The notes below the pieces were generated by a model. That model saw nothing but the letters and a program-made list of their open reading frames with translations. It made no database searches and was not told the DNA's origin. Made by a program: the position numbers and the translations under genes. Below are positions 1-10,484 of a DNA stretch of 64,000 nucleotides, in pieces (the stretch's first letter is position 1; each line of letters starts with the position of its first letter). This DNA comes from Denitrobaculum sp965232285 (lineage in GTDB: Bacteria > Pseudomonadota > Alphaproteobacteria > Kiloniellales > Kiloniellaceae): contig CBDDPL010000004.1 in assembly GCA_965232285.1 (NCBI GenBank), positions 6,076,001-6,140,000 of the forward strand, read 5' to 3'.

Positions 1-1
1 C

Positions 2-298
2 TCCCATGGCGAACGGCGGCAGCTCGAACTGGCCGTGGCGCTTGCATTGGAGCCAAAGGTGCTGCTGCTGGACGAGCCCATGGCCGGGCTGGGCGGTGAG
101 GATTCCCTGCGCATGACCGAGGTCCTGAAAGGCCTGCGGCAGGAGGCGGCCATGCTGCTGGTCGAGCACGACATGGATGCGGTCTTCGCCCTGGCTGACA
201 AGGTCTCGGTGCTGGTTTACGGCCGGGTGATCGCCTCGGGCTCCGTCGCGGAGGTCCGGGCCTCGCAAGAGGTCCGCGATGCTTATCTGGGGGAATGA
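2..298 (+). CDS. livG: Branched-chain amino acid-type ABC transporter ATPase (LivG), 3' end only
   Basis: Only the last 98 codons lie in the window; the reading frame is open through the left edge. The protein begins inside the ABC signature (SHGERRQLELAVAL), followed by Walker B (KVLLLDEPMAGL) and the H-loop (LLVEHDMDAVF). The Ser-His-Gly-Glu form of the signature and the ending DAYLGE are typical of LivG. It energises uptake of branched-chain amino acids or, in many proteobacteria, aromatic or other carboxylic acids through LivHM permeases. The stop codon overlaps the livF start (ATGA), so the two are translationally coupled. Substrate cannot be told from this fragment. Confidence 0.93.
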   Translation, partial: SHGERRQLELAVALALEPKVLLLDEPMAGLGGEDSLRMTEVLKGLRQEAAMLLVEHDMDAVFALADKVSVLVYGRVIASGSVAEVRASQEVRDAYLGE

Positions 299-987
299 GC
301 ATGCTGAAGGTTGAAGGCATCGAGACGTTCTATGGTCCCAGCCAGGCGCTCTTCGGCGTCGATCTCTCGGTGGCTGAAGGCGAGATGGTTGCCCTGCTTG
401 GCCGCAATGGGATGGGCAAAACCACGACCATTCGCTCGATCTGCCGCCTGACGCCGCCGGCTGCCGGGCGTGTGGTTTTCGACGGCGAAGATCTTGCCGG
501 CCGCAAAGCCTTCCGGGTCGCGCGGCTGGGCCTCGGTCTGGTGCCCGAGGGCCGGCGGGTCTTCCCGACGCTCGGCGTGCAGGAAAACCTGGTTGCCACG
601 GCGCGCCCGGGAGACTGGAACCTGCAGCGGGTCTACGACCTCTTCCCGCGCCTGGGTGAACGGGCCGAACAGTCCGCCCGCACCCTCTCTGGGGGTGAGC
701 AGCAAATGCTGGCCATCGGCCGGGCGCTCATGACCAACCCGAGATTGCTGATTCTGGACGAGGCGACCGAAGGCCTGGCGCCGCTGATCCGACAGGAGAT
801 CTGGGCTTCGATCAAAGTTCTCAAGCAACAGGGGCTGTCGATCCTGATCGTCGACAAGAACCTGAAGGATCTCTTACCGCTTGCCTCCTCCTGCGTGGTG
901 CTGGAAAAGGGGCGCTCCGTCTGGCAGGGCGCGCCCGATGCCCTGGCCGCCGACGAAGATCTGCAAAACCGCTATCTGGGAGTTTGA
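295..987 (+). CDS. livF: Branched-chain amino acid-type ABC transporter ATPase (LivF)
   Basis: A 230-residue protein of full LivF length. Walker A is GRNGMGKTT at residues 36-44, the signature is LSGGEQQMLAIGRAL at about 130, Walker B is LLILDEATEGLAP, and it ends NRYLGV, as is usual for LivF. It would form the ATPase heterodimer with the LivG upstream, at the cytoplasmic face of a LivHM permease. The start overlaps the livG stop by 4 bp and its own stop overlaps the thioesterase start, so all belong to one operon. The thioesterase and RidA genes downstream suggest the transporter imports an acid that is then handled as a CoA thioester; that substrate assignment is inference. Confidence 0.94.
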   Translation: MSMLKVEGIETFYGPSQALFGVDLSVAEGEMVALLGRNGMGKTTTIRSICRLTPPAAGRVVFDGEDLAGRKAFRVARLGLGLVPEGRRVFPTLGVQENLVATARPGDWNLQRVYDLFPRLGERAEQSARTLSGGEQQMLAIGRALMTNPRLLILDEATEGLAPLIRQEIWASIKVLKQQGLSILIVDKNLKDLLPLASSCVVLEKGRSVWQGAPDALAADEDLQNRYLGV

Positions 988-1412
988 CCTTGGCCGCCTT
1001 CGAAACCCGTCAGAAGATTATGTTTCAGCATTGCGACCCCGCGGGCATCGTCTTCTATCCGCGTTATGTCGAGATGATAAACGCGGTGGTGGAGGAATGG
1101 TTCGAGCAGGGCCTGGATCTCTCTTTCGCGGAACTGGTCATGGAGCGCGGGGAAGGGGTGCCGACCGCGCATCTGGAAGTCTCCTTCAAGGCGCCGAGCC
1201 GCCTGGGAGAAGAACTCGCGCTCTCCCTGTGCGTCACCAAGATCGGCAACAGCAGCGTAACCTGCGGGATCGAAGCGAGTTGCGGCGACGAACTGCGTTT
1301 CACCAGCAGCGTCACTCTGGTGCACATCGACGGCAAGCGCATGAAATCGGAACCCTGGCCCGCCGATCTGCGCGCGCGCATCGAAACCTACAGATTCCAA
1401 CCCGCTGCGTGA
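984..1412 (+). CDS. 4-hydroxybenzoyl-CoA thioesterase-family (hotdog) acyl-CoA thioesterase
   Basis: A 142-residue single hotdog domain. The N-terminal motif FQHCDPAGIVFYPRYVEM contains the catalytic Asp of the YbgC/FcbC (4-HBT) family, followed by the long helix with VVEEWFEQGL. It hydrolyses an acyl- or aroyl-CoA to the free acid and CoA in the cytosol. Translation starts at TTG 984, overlapping the livF stop by 4 bp; there is no better downstream start ahead of the conserved core. Clusters combining Liv transporters, a 4-HBT thioesterase and a RidA protein are known from aromatic acid catabolism, including aminobenzoyl-CoA pathways, so a role in relieving CoA trapping there is plausible but not shown. 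Confidence 0.9.
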   Translation: MTLAAFETRQKIMFQHCDPAGIVFYPRYVEMINAVVEEWFEQGLDLSFAELVMERGEGVPTAHLEVSFKAPSRLGEELALSLCVTKIGNSSVTCGIEASCGDELRFTSSVTLVHIDGKRMKSEPWPADLRARIETYRFQPAA

Positions 1413-1436
1413 TGCGGGCAACCCAAAGGTAAAGCC

Positions 1437-1832
1437 ATGCATGAAGTCCTTCATCCCGCGAACTGGAAGACGCCCAGCGGCTATGCCAACGGCATTGCCG
1501 CCAGCGGACGCACGATCTTCGTCGGCGGCCAGATTGGTTGGAACGGCGATCAGGTCTTCGAATCGGACGATTTCGTCGATCAGTTTGAAATGGTCTTGCG
1601 CAACATCTTAGCGATCCTGAAAGAAGCCGATGCTGGACCGGAACATCTGGTGCGCCTGACCTGGTACGTCACCGACAAGCGCGAGTATCTTTCCCGGCTG
1701 CGTGAAGTCGGCGCCGTCTACCGCGAAGTCATTGGAAGGAACTATCCAGCTATGGCCGTTGTCCAGGTCACCGGTTTAATGGAGGACCGGGCAAAGATCG
1801 AAATCGAAGCCACGGCCGTGGTACCGGAGTAG
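1437..1832 (+). CDS. RidA/YjgF/UK114 family enamine/imine deaminase-like protein
   Basis: A 131-residue RidA-fold protein with the usual layout: PSGYANGIAASGRTIFVGGQIGW near the N-terminus (split here by family-typical positions), QFEMVLRNILAILKEA in the middle, and VRLTWYVTDKREYL before the C-terminal VQVTGLMEDRAKIEIEATAVV. The canonical RidA has an Arg in a C-terminal ...R.EVE motif contacting the substrate carboxylate; here the matching region reads DRAKIEIEA, so Arg is not at the classic place and this may be a RidA subfamily (Rid4-7-like) with another role. It lies 24 bp after the thioesterase and ends convergent with the M20 gene. Probably last gene of the Liv operon. Confidence 0.9.
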   Translation: MHEVLHPANWKTPSGYANGIAASGRTIFVGGQIGWNGDQVFESDDFVDQFEMVLRNILAILKEADAGPEHLVRLTWYVTDKREYLSRLREVGAVYREVIGRNYPAMAVVQVTGLMEDRAKIEIEATAVVPE

Positions 1833-1833
1833 G

Positions 1834-3018
1834 TCAGCGCGTTTCACCCATCCGCAGGATCGTCAGCGCGAGGGCCTGCGCCCGCGGGACGATGCTGTCG
1901 ACCTCCATGTATTCTTCCGGGCTGTGCACTTTGCCGCCCACCGGCCCCAGGCCGCAGATGGTCGGCGCGCCCATGACCGACGCCAGTCCTGAGTCCGCGC
2001 AGCCGCCGGAAAACTCGCCTTCCATGGTCAGCCCCACATCCCGCCCGCTTGAAAGATAGGCTTCCGTCAGGGCTTCGGCCTCGGGCGACTGGGTCAGGGG
2101 ATGGAACTCGCCAAGGATGGTGAGTTTCGATGTGGTGCCCGCCAGAGAATTGTTCTCGGCGATTGCCGTGATGGCTTCGAGAATATCGCCGCGCCTGGCC
2201 GGATCCAGATAGCGCAGGTCGATGTCGCAACTCGCCAGGGGCGCGACAGTGTTGACCGACTGCCCGCCCGAGACCAGCCCGACATTCAGCGTATGCCCGG
2301 CCTCGTAATCGGTCAGCGCGTGCCAGGCCTGGATCTTGCGCGCCAGTTCCTCGATGGCGCTGATGCCGTCCTGATGGTTGGCGCCTGAATGGGCCGCTTT
2401 ACCCATGACCTCGCAGCGGAAGAAGATCCCGCCCTTGCGTCCGGTGACGATATTGCCGGTCGGACGGCCGGGCTCTGAATTGAAGACCGCGCGGGCCTTG
2501 CTGGCTTCGGCCTGGATGACCTCTTTGGATTCCGGGGAGCCGATTTCCTCGTCGCCGGTGAAGAGCGCCACCATCGGGGCCGGCGCGCCACCCAGCTTGG
2601 CAAAGGCCGAGAGGATGAAGGCGTTCATCACCAGCCCGGCCTTCATATCCGCCACGCCGGGGCCGTAGGCGATGCCGTCCTTGATGGTGAAGGGCCGGCG
2701 CTCCGTCTCGCCCTTGGGAAAAACCGTGTCCCGGTGGCCCATCAGCAGGATCGGCCGGTTGCCGCCGCCCGCATCGCTGGGCAGGGTGGCGCGGACCGCG
2801 TCGCCGTGGTCCTGCAGCGCGATCCGGTCACAGGCGATGCCCTCGCGCTCGAAAAAGGCGGCAATGGCGGCGCCCGCCGCATCGACGCCCGGCTTGTCAT
2901 AGCTGCCGCTGTCGATGTTCACCAGTTCCTCCAGGAAGGCGATCATCTCCTCGTGCTTCGTCGCCAGCCAGTCGGTCATGGCGACTTCCTGCGCGTTTCG
3001 AGTTGCGATCTTGCTCAA
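1834..3018 (-). CDS. M20 family metallopeptidase, glutamate carboxypeptidase (CPG2)-like
   Basis: A 394-residue M20 dizinc peptidase. Metal-site motifs are MGHRDTVF (His95, Asp97), GPGVADMKAG (Asp124) and TGDEEIGS (Glu157-158); the dimerisation lid follows (GKAAHSGANHQDG), and the last ligand lies in GGKVHSPEEYM. The pattern matches carboxypeptidase G2-like enzymes, which release C-terminal glutamate or related acyl amino acids. No signal peptide, so it is cytosolic. The TTG at 3018 is preferred because AGGAG lies 8 nt upstream; an ATG at 2979 is the alternative. Last gene of the peptide operon, 9 bp after the gamma-glutamyltransferase, which suggests glutamyl compounds as substrates. Confidence 0.9.
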   Translation of the reverse strand: MSKIATRNAQEVAMTDWLATKHEEMIAFLEELVNIDSGSYDKPGVDAAGAAIAAFFEREGIACDRIALQDHGDAVRATLPSDAGGGNRPILLMGHRDTVFPKGETERRPFTIKDGIAYGPGVADMKAGLVMNAFILSAFAKLGGAPAPMVALFTGDEEIGSPESKEVIQAEASKARAVFNSEPGRPTGNIVTGRKGGIFFRCEVMGKAAHSGANHQDGISAIEELARKIQAWHALTDYEAGHTLNVGLVSGGQSVNTVAPLASCDIDLRYLDPARRGDILEAITAIAENNSLAGTTSKLTILGEFHPLTQSPEAEALTEAYLSSGRDVGLTMEGEFSGGCADSGLASVMGAPTICGLGPVGGKVHSPEEYMEVDSIVPRAQALALTILRMGETR

Positions 3019-3027
3019 TGGGGTCTC

Positions 3028-4638
3028 CTAAATTGACAGGGCCACACCGTCACGGCCCGGATCCGCCCCGCCGTCCCAACCCGCTTCCGTCTTGCGCAAA
3101 GCATGGACGCCGGCGAAGTGATAACCCAGGGGCGAACGGCGTACCGGATAGCCGCGGGCCTTGAGCTCCCGTTCCGTGCGGCGTGTGATGCGGTTTGTGA
3201 TATCGATGGTGTCCGAGGTGGTGCAGAAGCGTGGGGCGGAAACCGCTTCCTGCGCGTTCATGCCGAAATCGATGGCGTTCACGATGGCTTGCAGAACGCC
3301 CATGGTGATAAAGGTGCCGCCCGGCGCACCAACCACGAAGAAGGGCTCGTCATCCTTGAAGATGATGGTCGGCGACATGGCGGTGAAGCGGGACTTACCC
3401 GGTGCAAGCGATCCCGTGTGGCCGGGGCGCGGGTCGAAGACCGACATGCAGCCGTTGTACATGAAACCTAGCCCCGGCGTGACGATACCCGAGGGCATGC
3501 CGAGCGAGTGGGTCATGGCGACGCAGTTGCCGTGCTCGTCGGCGGCTGAGATGTGCGTGGTGTCTTTCGACTCCTCTGCACCGCTCTTGAGCCGGGGCAC
3601 GTGGGTCTTCTCACCGCTGCGGATGCGTGCTGCCATTTCGGCGGCGTACTCTTTTGAGGTGAGTCGATCCAAGGGAATATCGACGAAGCGCGGATCCCCG
3701 ACATGCCGGTCCTTGTCGACCGTTGCAATCTTCATGGCTTCGGACAGGGTCGCGATGTAGTCGGGCGAGTCGTGCCCCATGGCCACAAGGTCGAAGTTCT
3801 CCAGGATGTTCAGCATCTCCAACACCATGATTCCGCCGCCGGGCGGATTGTTGGTGGCGATTTTGTAGCCGCGATAGCTGCCCCAGAGCGGATCGACCTG
3901 GTTGACCTGCACCGCCCGTAAATCCTCGTGCGTCAGGAAACCGCCGTTGGCTTCCATGTCCGCAACGATTCGCTCGGCGATGCTGCCGCTGTAGAAACTC
4001 TCGACGCCCTCCGCTGCGATTTGACGGTAGGTCGCGGCCATATCCGGGTTCTTGTGGATTTCACCCGGCTTACGCAGGTTTCCGTCGTCCTTCAGGTAGA
4101 TTCGCTTCGCCTCGGGAAAACGTGCCACCCGGTCCCTGTGCGGCGCGCGTCCGCCCCCTTCGTCCAGGTTCCAGAAGTAGCTGACGTGCGGGCGGACCAT
4201 GAAACCCTCTTCGGCGTAGGCGATGGCTGCTTCCATCAGTTCGCCGACAGAAAAGGTACCGAAGCGTTTCAAGGCTTCGTCGTAAGCCCGCAGGCTCATG
4301 GGGGTGGTCGCCGCGCCGTAGCCGACATCGTTGATCTGCCCCTCAAGGACGAAGCCGAAGCCGTCCTCCGCTTCATGCAGGATCAGGTCCTGCCACATCT
4401 CCGGCGTGACCTTGGAAGGTGCACGGCCGTGAAAATCCAGGCAGCAGTGGACCGGTTGCTCCGGCAGGAAGACCTGCATGGAGCCGAAGCCCGCGATGCC
4501 GCACATCTGCGGGTCTACGACCGTCTGTACCAGGGCCGTGGCGATGGCGGCATCCACGGCATTGCCACCCTGTTCCAGGACGTCGATCCCGGCTTCAACG
4601 GCCTCGGGTTGCGGGGCGCTGACGATTCCGTGGGTCAT
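3028..4638 (-). CDS. Gamma-glutamyltransferase (Ntn hydrolase), no signal peptide
   Basis: A 536-residue gamma-glutamyltransferase. The autoprocessing and catalytic site is DTTHISAADEHGN, with Thr360 as the predicted nucleophile, giving a large subunit of about 359 and a small one of about 177 residues. Conserved NNPPGGGI and GAPGGTFITMG follow the family. The frame is open for 52 further codons upstream, but that stretch overlaps the amidase gene and has no family similarity, while ATG 4638 has AAGGA at good spacing. Unlike E. coli Ggt it has no signal peptide, so it should act in the cytosol on imported gamma-glutamyl peptides or amides. It lies 4 bp after the amidase stop. Confidence 0.9.
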   Translation of the reverse strand: MTHGIVSAPQPEAVEAGIDVLEQGGNAVDAAIATALVQTVVDPQMCGIAGFGSMQVFLPEQPVHCCLDFHGRAPSKVTPEMWQDLILHEAEDGFGFVLEGQINDVGYGAATTPMSLRAYDEALKRFGTFSVGELMEAAIAYAEEGFMVRPHVSYFWNLDEGGGRAPHRDRVARFPEAKRIYLKDDGNLRKPGEIHKNPDMAATYRQIAAEGVESFYSGSIAERIVADMEANGGFLTHEDLRAVQVNQVDPLWGSYRGYKIATNNPPGGGIMVLEMLNILENFDLVAMGHDSPDYIATLSEAMKIATVDKDRHVGDPRFVDIPLDRLTSKEYAAEMAARIRSGEKTHVPRLKSGAEESKDTTHISAADEHGNCVAMTHSLGMPSGIVTPGLGFMYNGCMSVFDPRPGHTGSLAPGKSRFTAMSPTIIFKDDEPFFVVGAPGGTFITMGVLQAIVNAIDFGMNAQEAVSAPRFCTTSDTIDITNRITRRTERELKARGYPVRRSPLGYHFAGVHALRKTEAGWDGGADPGRDGVALSI

Positions 4639-4642
4639 GCGC

Positions 4643-6076
4643 CTATCCTTGAAGTCTGGTGAGATCGGGCATCGGGCGGCCCGTGTCTGGGTTCTGCGCC
4701 AGCACCTGTTCCAGGCTGTAGGCAACCTGGAGGACCAGCTCGTCGGAACCATTGGGGCCGACAACCTGAATGCCGAAAGGCATACCGTTTCCATCGAGGC
4801 CGCAGGGCAAGACGCAGGCGGCCGGCAGGGCCATGGTCAGGCCATAGGTGATGGCCAGCCAGCGCATGTAGGTGGGCATGGCCTCGCCATTGATCTCCTC
4901 GACGAAGAGCTGGGAGTGGGGGAAGGGCGAGACCGAGGTGGCCGGGCAGATCAGCACGTCGCTGTCTTCGAAGAAGCGGTCGAACTCGTAGTAGAGCTTA
5001 CTCTGTACGTTGTGCGCCCAGGCCACGTCCGGCAGGGAATAGGCCATCCCCCGCTCGGTGTTGTCGATCACGTTGGGTCCCAGCAGGTCGCGGTGATTTT
5101 CCAGGCGTTCCCGGTGCGCGCCAACGAAGTTCACCCCGCGCAGAATCTCGAAGCATTCATGGACGTCGCTCAGGTCCGGATCGCGTTCCTGCGCTTCCGC
5201 GAAGACACCGCCGAAGCTTTCGGTCCGTGCCTTGAAGGTCGCGCGGATACCGTTATCCACCGGCGCGCAGCCGAGGTCCGGCGTAAAGGCGGCCCGCACC
5301 GAGCCCAAGTCCACGCCGGAGAGGCGCTCCGGCAGCCTCAGGCCGTCATCGCTGGAGAAGGGATCGCGCTTGTCGCTGTCGATCTGCGCCTGCAGCAGCA
5401 GGTAGGTATCCGCGACGCTGCGGCCCATGGGACCGAGCACCGCGAAGGGATTGAGCGAAACCGGCCGCTCGGTCGCCGGGACCAGGCCGGGTGAAGGACG
5501 GTAGCCGGTGACTCCGCAGAAGCCGGCGGGCGTGCGCAGGCTGCCGCCGTAATCCGAACCGGTGGCCAGCGGCATCATGCCGGCGGCCAAGGCCGCGGCG
5601 GAGCCACCGGAAGAGCCACCGCAGGTCTTCACCGGATCGAAGGGATTGCCGGTCGGCCCGTAGACCCGGTTGGTGGTGTTGGCCCCGGCGCCGAACTCCG
5701 GCGTGTTGGTCTTGCAGAAAATATTCGCGCCCGCCGCCCGCACATTGGCGACCATATCGTTGTCGGCGTCCGGCACGTGGTTCTCGTAGATCAGGGAACC
5801 GAAGGTGGTGCGCAGCCCGGCGGTGGGCTCCAGATCCTTGACGCCGACCGGCAGACCATGCAGCAGGCCCAGCTCTTCACCGGCCATGACCGCATCTTCC
5901 GCGACCTGGGCTTCGGCCCTGGCGGCCTCGAGATCCATGGCCACCACGGCGTTGATGGCGCCGTTGGCCTGTTCGATGCGCTTCACGCAGCTTTCCAGAA
6001 GTTCGACGGGCGAGAGCTGTTTGTTGCCGATCAATTGCCGTGCGTCGACGGCGGAGAGGTCACAGGCTTCGGTCAT
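4643..6076 (-). CDS. Amidase (amidase signature family)
   Basis: A 477-residue amidase-signature enzyme with a complete Ser-cisSer-Lys triad: Lys80 in PVGVKDLEPT, cis-Ser155 in TCGGSSGGSAAAL and nucleophile Ser179 in GSDYGGSLRTPAG. The Ser-Ser spacing of 24 is the same as in fatty-acid amide hydrolase. It hydrolyses a carboxamide to acid and ammonia or amine in the cytosol. It sits in the middle of the peptide-uptake operon, 34 bp after an M20 peptidase and 4 bp before the gamma-glutamyltransferase, so an amidated or acylated peptide-derived substrate is likely. The substrate cannot be named from sequence. Confidence 0.92.
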   Translation of the reverse strand: MTEACDLSAVDARQLIGNKQLSPVELLESCVKRIEQANGAINAVVAMDLEAARAEAQVAEDAVMAGEELGLLHGLPVGVKDLEPTAGLRTTFGSLIYENHVPDADNDMVANVRAAGANIFCKTNTPEFGAGANTTNRVYGPTGNPFDPVKTCGGSSGGSAAALAAGMMPLATGSDYGGSLRTPAGFCGVTGYRPSPGLVPATERPVSLNPFAVLGPMGRSVADTYLLLQAQIDSDKRDPFSSDDGLRLPERLSGVDLGSVRAAFTPDLGCAPVDNGIRATFKARTESFGGVFAEAQERDPDLSDVHECFEILRGVNFVGAHRERLENHRDLLGPNVIDNTERGMAYSLPDVAWAHNVQSKLYYEFDRFFEDSDVLICPATSVSPFPHSQLFVEEINGEAMPTYMRWLAITYGLTMALPAACVLPCGLDGNGMPFGIQVVGPNGSDELVLQVAYSLEQVLAQNPDTGRPMPDLTRLQG

Positions 6077-6110
6077 TTCTAACTTTCATTCTGACTGGAG
6101 ATAGGGGGCT

Positions 6111-7519
6111 TCAGGCGGCGGCGGGCGTGCCGTCCTCACCGAGATCCCAATAGAGTCCCGCCATCACGGGCAGGGCCGTGCGGGTGATGGAAAAGAGGAT
6201 GTGCTCGTTGGGCGCATGTTGCGAGCAGGCGCCGTAGGAATGGGGAATCCAGATCGCCGGCAGGCCCAACAGGTCGGTGAAGAGGTCGTTGCAGATCGAT
6301 CCGCCCATGCTGGGGATCACCGCCGGCGCTTCGCCCATGGTGCGGGTCATGGAGTCCTTGGTCCAGCGCACCCAGGGATGATCGGGTTCGGTGCGCGAGG
6401 CGCCGAAGCCGCCAGAGTTGGCCTCGGGCGGGCCGCTGATCTTGACCTGGTGGAAGCCGTGCTTGTCCAGGTGCCGGCGCAGGGCCGGCAGGATCTGGCT
6501 GGTGTCCGTACCGGCGAAATAGCGGAGCTGGCAATGAGCGCGCGCCCGCGGCGGGATGGCGTTGACCGGATTGGCCGGATTGCCCGAAGTCATGGCCAGC
6601 ACGGCGAAGGAGTTGGAGCTGTAGACCCGCTCGGCCGGGGTCAGGCCCGGCTGTCCCCAGTCCGGATCGATCTCGGGCGCGTCGGGACCGGCGTCGATGG
6701 TCACGCCCACCAGGGCTTCCTTGACCGCCGGCGGGGTCGGCGGCGGCATCCATTCGGGAATCCGGATCTCGCCGGCCGGGCCGACGATCGAGGCCAGGGC
6801 GTGGGCCAGGATGGTCGAGGGGTCGGCAATCAGGCCGCCCCAGTTGCCGGAGTGATGCGCGCCTTCGCGAAGGTCGATCTCCAGATCGAAGTTTTCCGCA
6901 CCGCGCGCACCCAGGGTGAGGGTCGGCCGGTCCGCCCGGGCGCGCGGCCCGTCCGAGGCGATGAAGACGTCTGCCTTGAAATCGTCCAGGTTCGCTTCCA
7001 TGATCTGGCGCAGGCCGACGGAGCCGGCTTCCTCGCCCATCTCGACCATGAACTTCGCGTTGAAGCCCAGTTTGCCGCGCTCCTCGAGCACGCTGCGGAT
7101 GGCGGCGATGTTGATGGTGTGCTGCGCCTTGTTGTCGGCGGTGCCGCGCCCATAGAGCTTGTCGCCGTCGCGGGCGGTCTGCCAGGGGCCTTCGCCCTTG
7201 GTCCACTGGGCTTCCAGTCCGCGGATGACGTCACCGTGGCCATAGCCCAGCACGGTGGGCAGGCCTTCGCCCTCGAAGCGGCTGGCCAGCAGGACCGGAC
7301 CTAAGCCCTCGATCGGGTTCTCGTACTTGCGGCAGGAGAAGCCCATGGCTTCGAAGGTCGGGATCATCTCCGCATCGAGGTAGCGATGCAGTTCGGGCAG
7401 GCTTTCGCGTTTCTGGCTTTCCGTTCGGATGGCGATGCGCCGCTGCAGCTCAGCTTCGAAGCTGCCGTCATCGAGATAACTCAAAACCCGTGCGATCGCG
7501 GCTTCACGTCCGTTGGCGC

Positions 7520-7523
<4 letters not shown>
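6111..7523 (-). CDS. M20 family dipeptidase
   Basis: A 470-residue M20 metallopeptidase of the longer dipeptidase type (DapE/ArgE/CNDP-like). Metal motifs: GYGHGDVIRG (His and Asp), LYGRGTADNKAQHTIN (bridging Asp) and VEMGEEAGSVG (catalytic Glu pair), with the lid region starting at GAHHSGNWGG and a C-terminal SMGGSICNDLFTDLLG. The pattern resembles cytosolic non-specific dipeptidases and beta-Ala dipeptidases. Start ATG 7523 overlaps the stop of the dppF-like gene by 4 bp, so it is coupled to the transporter. It is the first catabolic gene after the importer and would cleave incoming dipeptides. Confidence 0.92.
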
Positions 7524-8499
<976 letters not shown>

Positions 8500-8503
<4 letters not shown>

Positions 8504-9513
8504 GCCGCGCCCTCCTGCAGGCTCTGTCCTGCACCCTCGTCGGCCAGCAGACAGCGGATTTGCCGGCTGGCACTATCGTTAAAGAGCGGTACGGTACCGC
8601 TTGTGCAGCGCCGTTCCACGACAGGGCAACGTCCGGCGAAGTGACAGCCCGGCATCTGGCCGATCAGCGACGGCACGATGCCGGGAATGGCGCCCAGTTG
8701 TGCGCCGCGCTCGGTCTTGCCGGGGATCGGGATACAGTCGAGCAGGCCGCGGGTGTAGGGATGTTTTGGGGCGGTGAAGATCTCCTGAGCACTGCCGGTC
8801 TCCACGATCTGTCCGGCATACATGACGGCGACGCGGTCGGCGATGCGGGCGACCACGCCCAGGTCGTGGGTGATCAGAACCAGGCCCATGTTGAATTCGC
8901 GCTGCAGCTCGGCCAGCAGGTGCAGGATCTGCGCCTGAATGGTCACGTCCAGCGCCGTGGTCGGCTCGTCGGCGATGATCAGGTCCGGGCCGCACATCAG
9001 GGCCATGGCGATCATCACCCGCTGGCGCAGGCCGCCGGAGAGCTGATGCGGATACTGACCCAGCCGGCTGGCGGCGGCGGTGATGCCGACCTTCTCCAGC
9101 AGGAAAACCGCCCGGTCCTTTGCCTCACTCCGCGAGACCTTCTTGTGTCGCCTCAAAGCCTCGCCCAGTTGGTCGCCGATGGTGTAGGCGGGATTCAGCG
9201 AGGTCATGGGCTCCTGAAAGATCATGCTCATGCGGTTACCGCGGATGTCCGCCATGTGGCTTTCGCGCACGCCGAAGATGCTTTCGCCGGCCAGCTCCAG
9301 GCGCGTGGCCTGCCGGACCGCCTTCTTCGGTAGCAGATCCATGATCGCCAGCGAGGTCAGCGACTTGCCGCAACCCGACTCGCCGACGATGCAGAGGGTC
9401 TCGCCGCGGTTCACATGCAGCGAGACGTCCTGAACCGCGTGCAGGGTGCCGGCAGGTACCGGAATGTCGATGGTCAGGTTCTCGACCTCGAGGATTCTGT
9501 CGTTTGCCGTCAT
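8500..9513 (-). CDS. Peptide ABC transporter ATPase (DppD/OppD type)
   Basis: A 337-residue ATPase with Walker A GESGCGKSLTSLAIM, signature LSGGLRQRVMIAMAL, Walker B LIIADEPTTALDVT, H-loop LITHDLGVVAR and the C-terminal oligo-HPY segment (GQMPGCHFAGRCPV with paired cysteines). It is the partner of the following DppF-type subunit. The start lies 16 bp after the DppC permease stop, in a densely packed operon. Confidence 0.94.
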
Positions 9514-9529
9514 GTCTACGACTTTCTCC

Positions 9530-10483
9530 TCAATTGCGGTTCTCTGGGGCGGTCACGTCACGCATACCGTCGCCCAGCAGATTGATCGAAAGCACCAGGG
9601 CGAAGAGCGCCACGCCCGGGATGGTGATCAGCCAGGCATCGAAAAACAGCATGCCCTTGGCTTCAGAGATCATCAGGCCCCAGCTCGGATCCGGCGGCTG
9701 CACGCCTAGCCCGAGGAAGGAAAGCGCCGCCTCCAGCAGGATGGCGTGGGCCATCTCGATGGTCGCGATGACGATCAGGTGGTTGGCAATGTTGGGCATG
9801 ATCTCGGAGAGAATAATCCGCCGGGTCGAGCAGCCGAGGGACTGGGCCGCGGCCACGAAGTCGAGCCCGCGCACCTGTTGCGTCGCGCTGCGCATCACCA
9901 CGGCGAAGCGGTCCCATATCAACAGGCCCAGTACCCAGATCACCACGGTGAGCGACGAGCCCACCAGGCTGACCACGGCCAGCGCCACCAGCACCACCGG
10001 CATGGAGAGCCGCGTGGTGATGATGAAGTTGATCACCATATCGACCTTGCCGCCGAAGTAGCCAGCCAGCACGCCGAGGGTGGTGCCGATCAGGCCGGAG
10101 ATGATCATGGCCGCGAAGCCGATCATCAGGGAGATGCGCGCCCCGTAAAAGAGCCGGCTCATGTAATCGCGGCCGAGCAGATCTGTGCCCAGGGGATGCT
10201 CCCAGGTCGCTTTGTCCGAATCATGCCAGACCGGCGGGATCAGCTTGCGGGACAGGTCCTGGTCGTAGGGGTCGCCCGGTGAGATCACCGGGGCGAAGAT
10301 CGCCATCAGGAAGACGATCAGCAGCACGCCGCCGCCGATCATCAGGCCCGTGTGGCCGAAGATGCGCCGGCGCAGCAGCAGGCCGGGCGAGGGTTCGAGG
10401 ACCTCGTCGATATGGCCGCTCAGGATGGAACCGCCCTTCATTGAGCTGGCCGGCATGGTTGGGCTTTTTGCAACGTCGCTCAT
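9530..10483 (-). CDS. Peptide ABC transporter permease (DppC type)
   Basis: A 317-residue permease of the BPD_transp_1 family with a cytosolic N-terminus, about six membrane segments and an OppC_N-like first helix (GGGVLLIVFLMAIFAPVIS). The PLGTDLLGRDYMSRLFYGAR motif is diagnostic of DppC/OppC, and EAALSFLGLGVQPPDPSWG is the cytoplasmic EAA-type loop that docks onto the ATPases. It forms the channel with the DppB-type permease encoded 1 bp upstream. Confidence 0.94.
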   Translation of the reverse strand: MSDVAKSPTMPASSMKGGSILSGHIDEVLEPSPGLLLRRRIFGHTGLMIGGGVLLIVFLMAIFAPVISPGDPYDQDLSRKLIPPVWHDSDKATWEHPLGTDLLGRDYMSRLFYGARISLMIGFAAMIISGLIGTTLGVLAGYFGGKVDMVINFIITTRLSMPVVLVALAVVSLVGSSLTVVIWVLGLLIWDRFAVVMRSATQQVRGLDFVAAAQSLGCSTRRIILSEIMPNIANHLIVIATIEMAHAILLEAALSFLGLGVQPPDPSWGLMISEAKGMLFFDAWLITIPGVALFALVLSINLLGDGMRDVTAPENRN

Positions 10484-10484
10484 G

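Noticed and set aside
4639..4794. 52-codon N-terminal extension of gamma-glutamyltransferase
   Set aside because: It overlaps the amidase coding sequence and has no signal-peptide or family character; ATG 4638 has a ribosome site.
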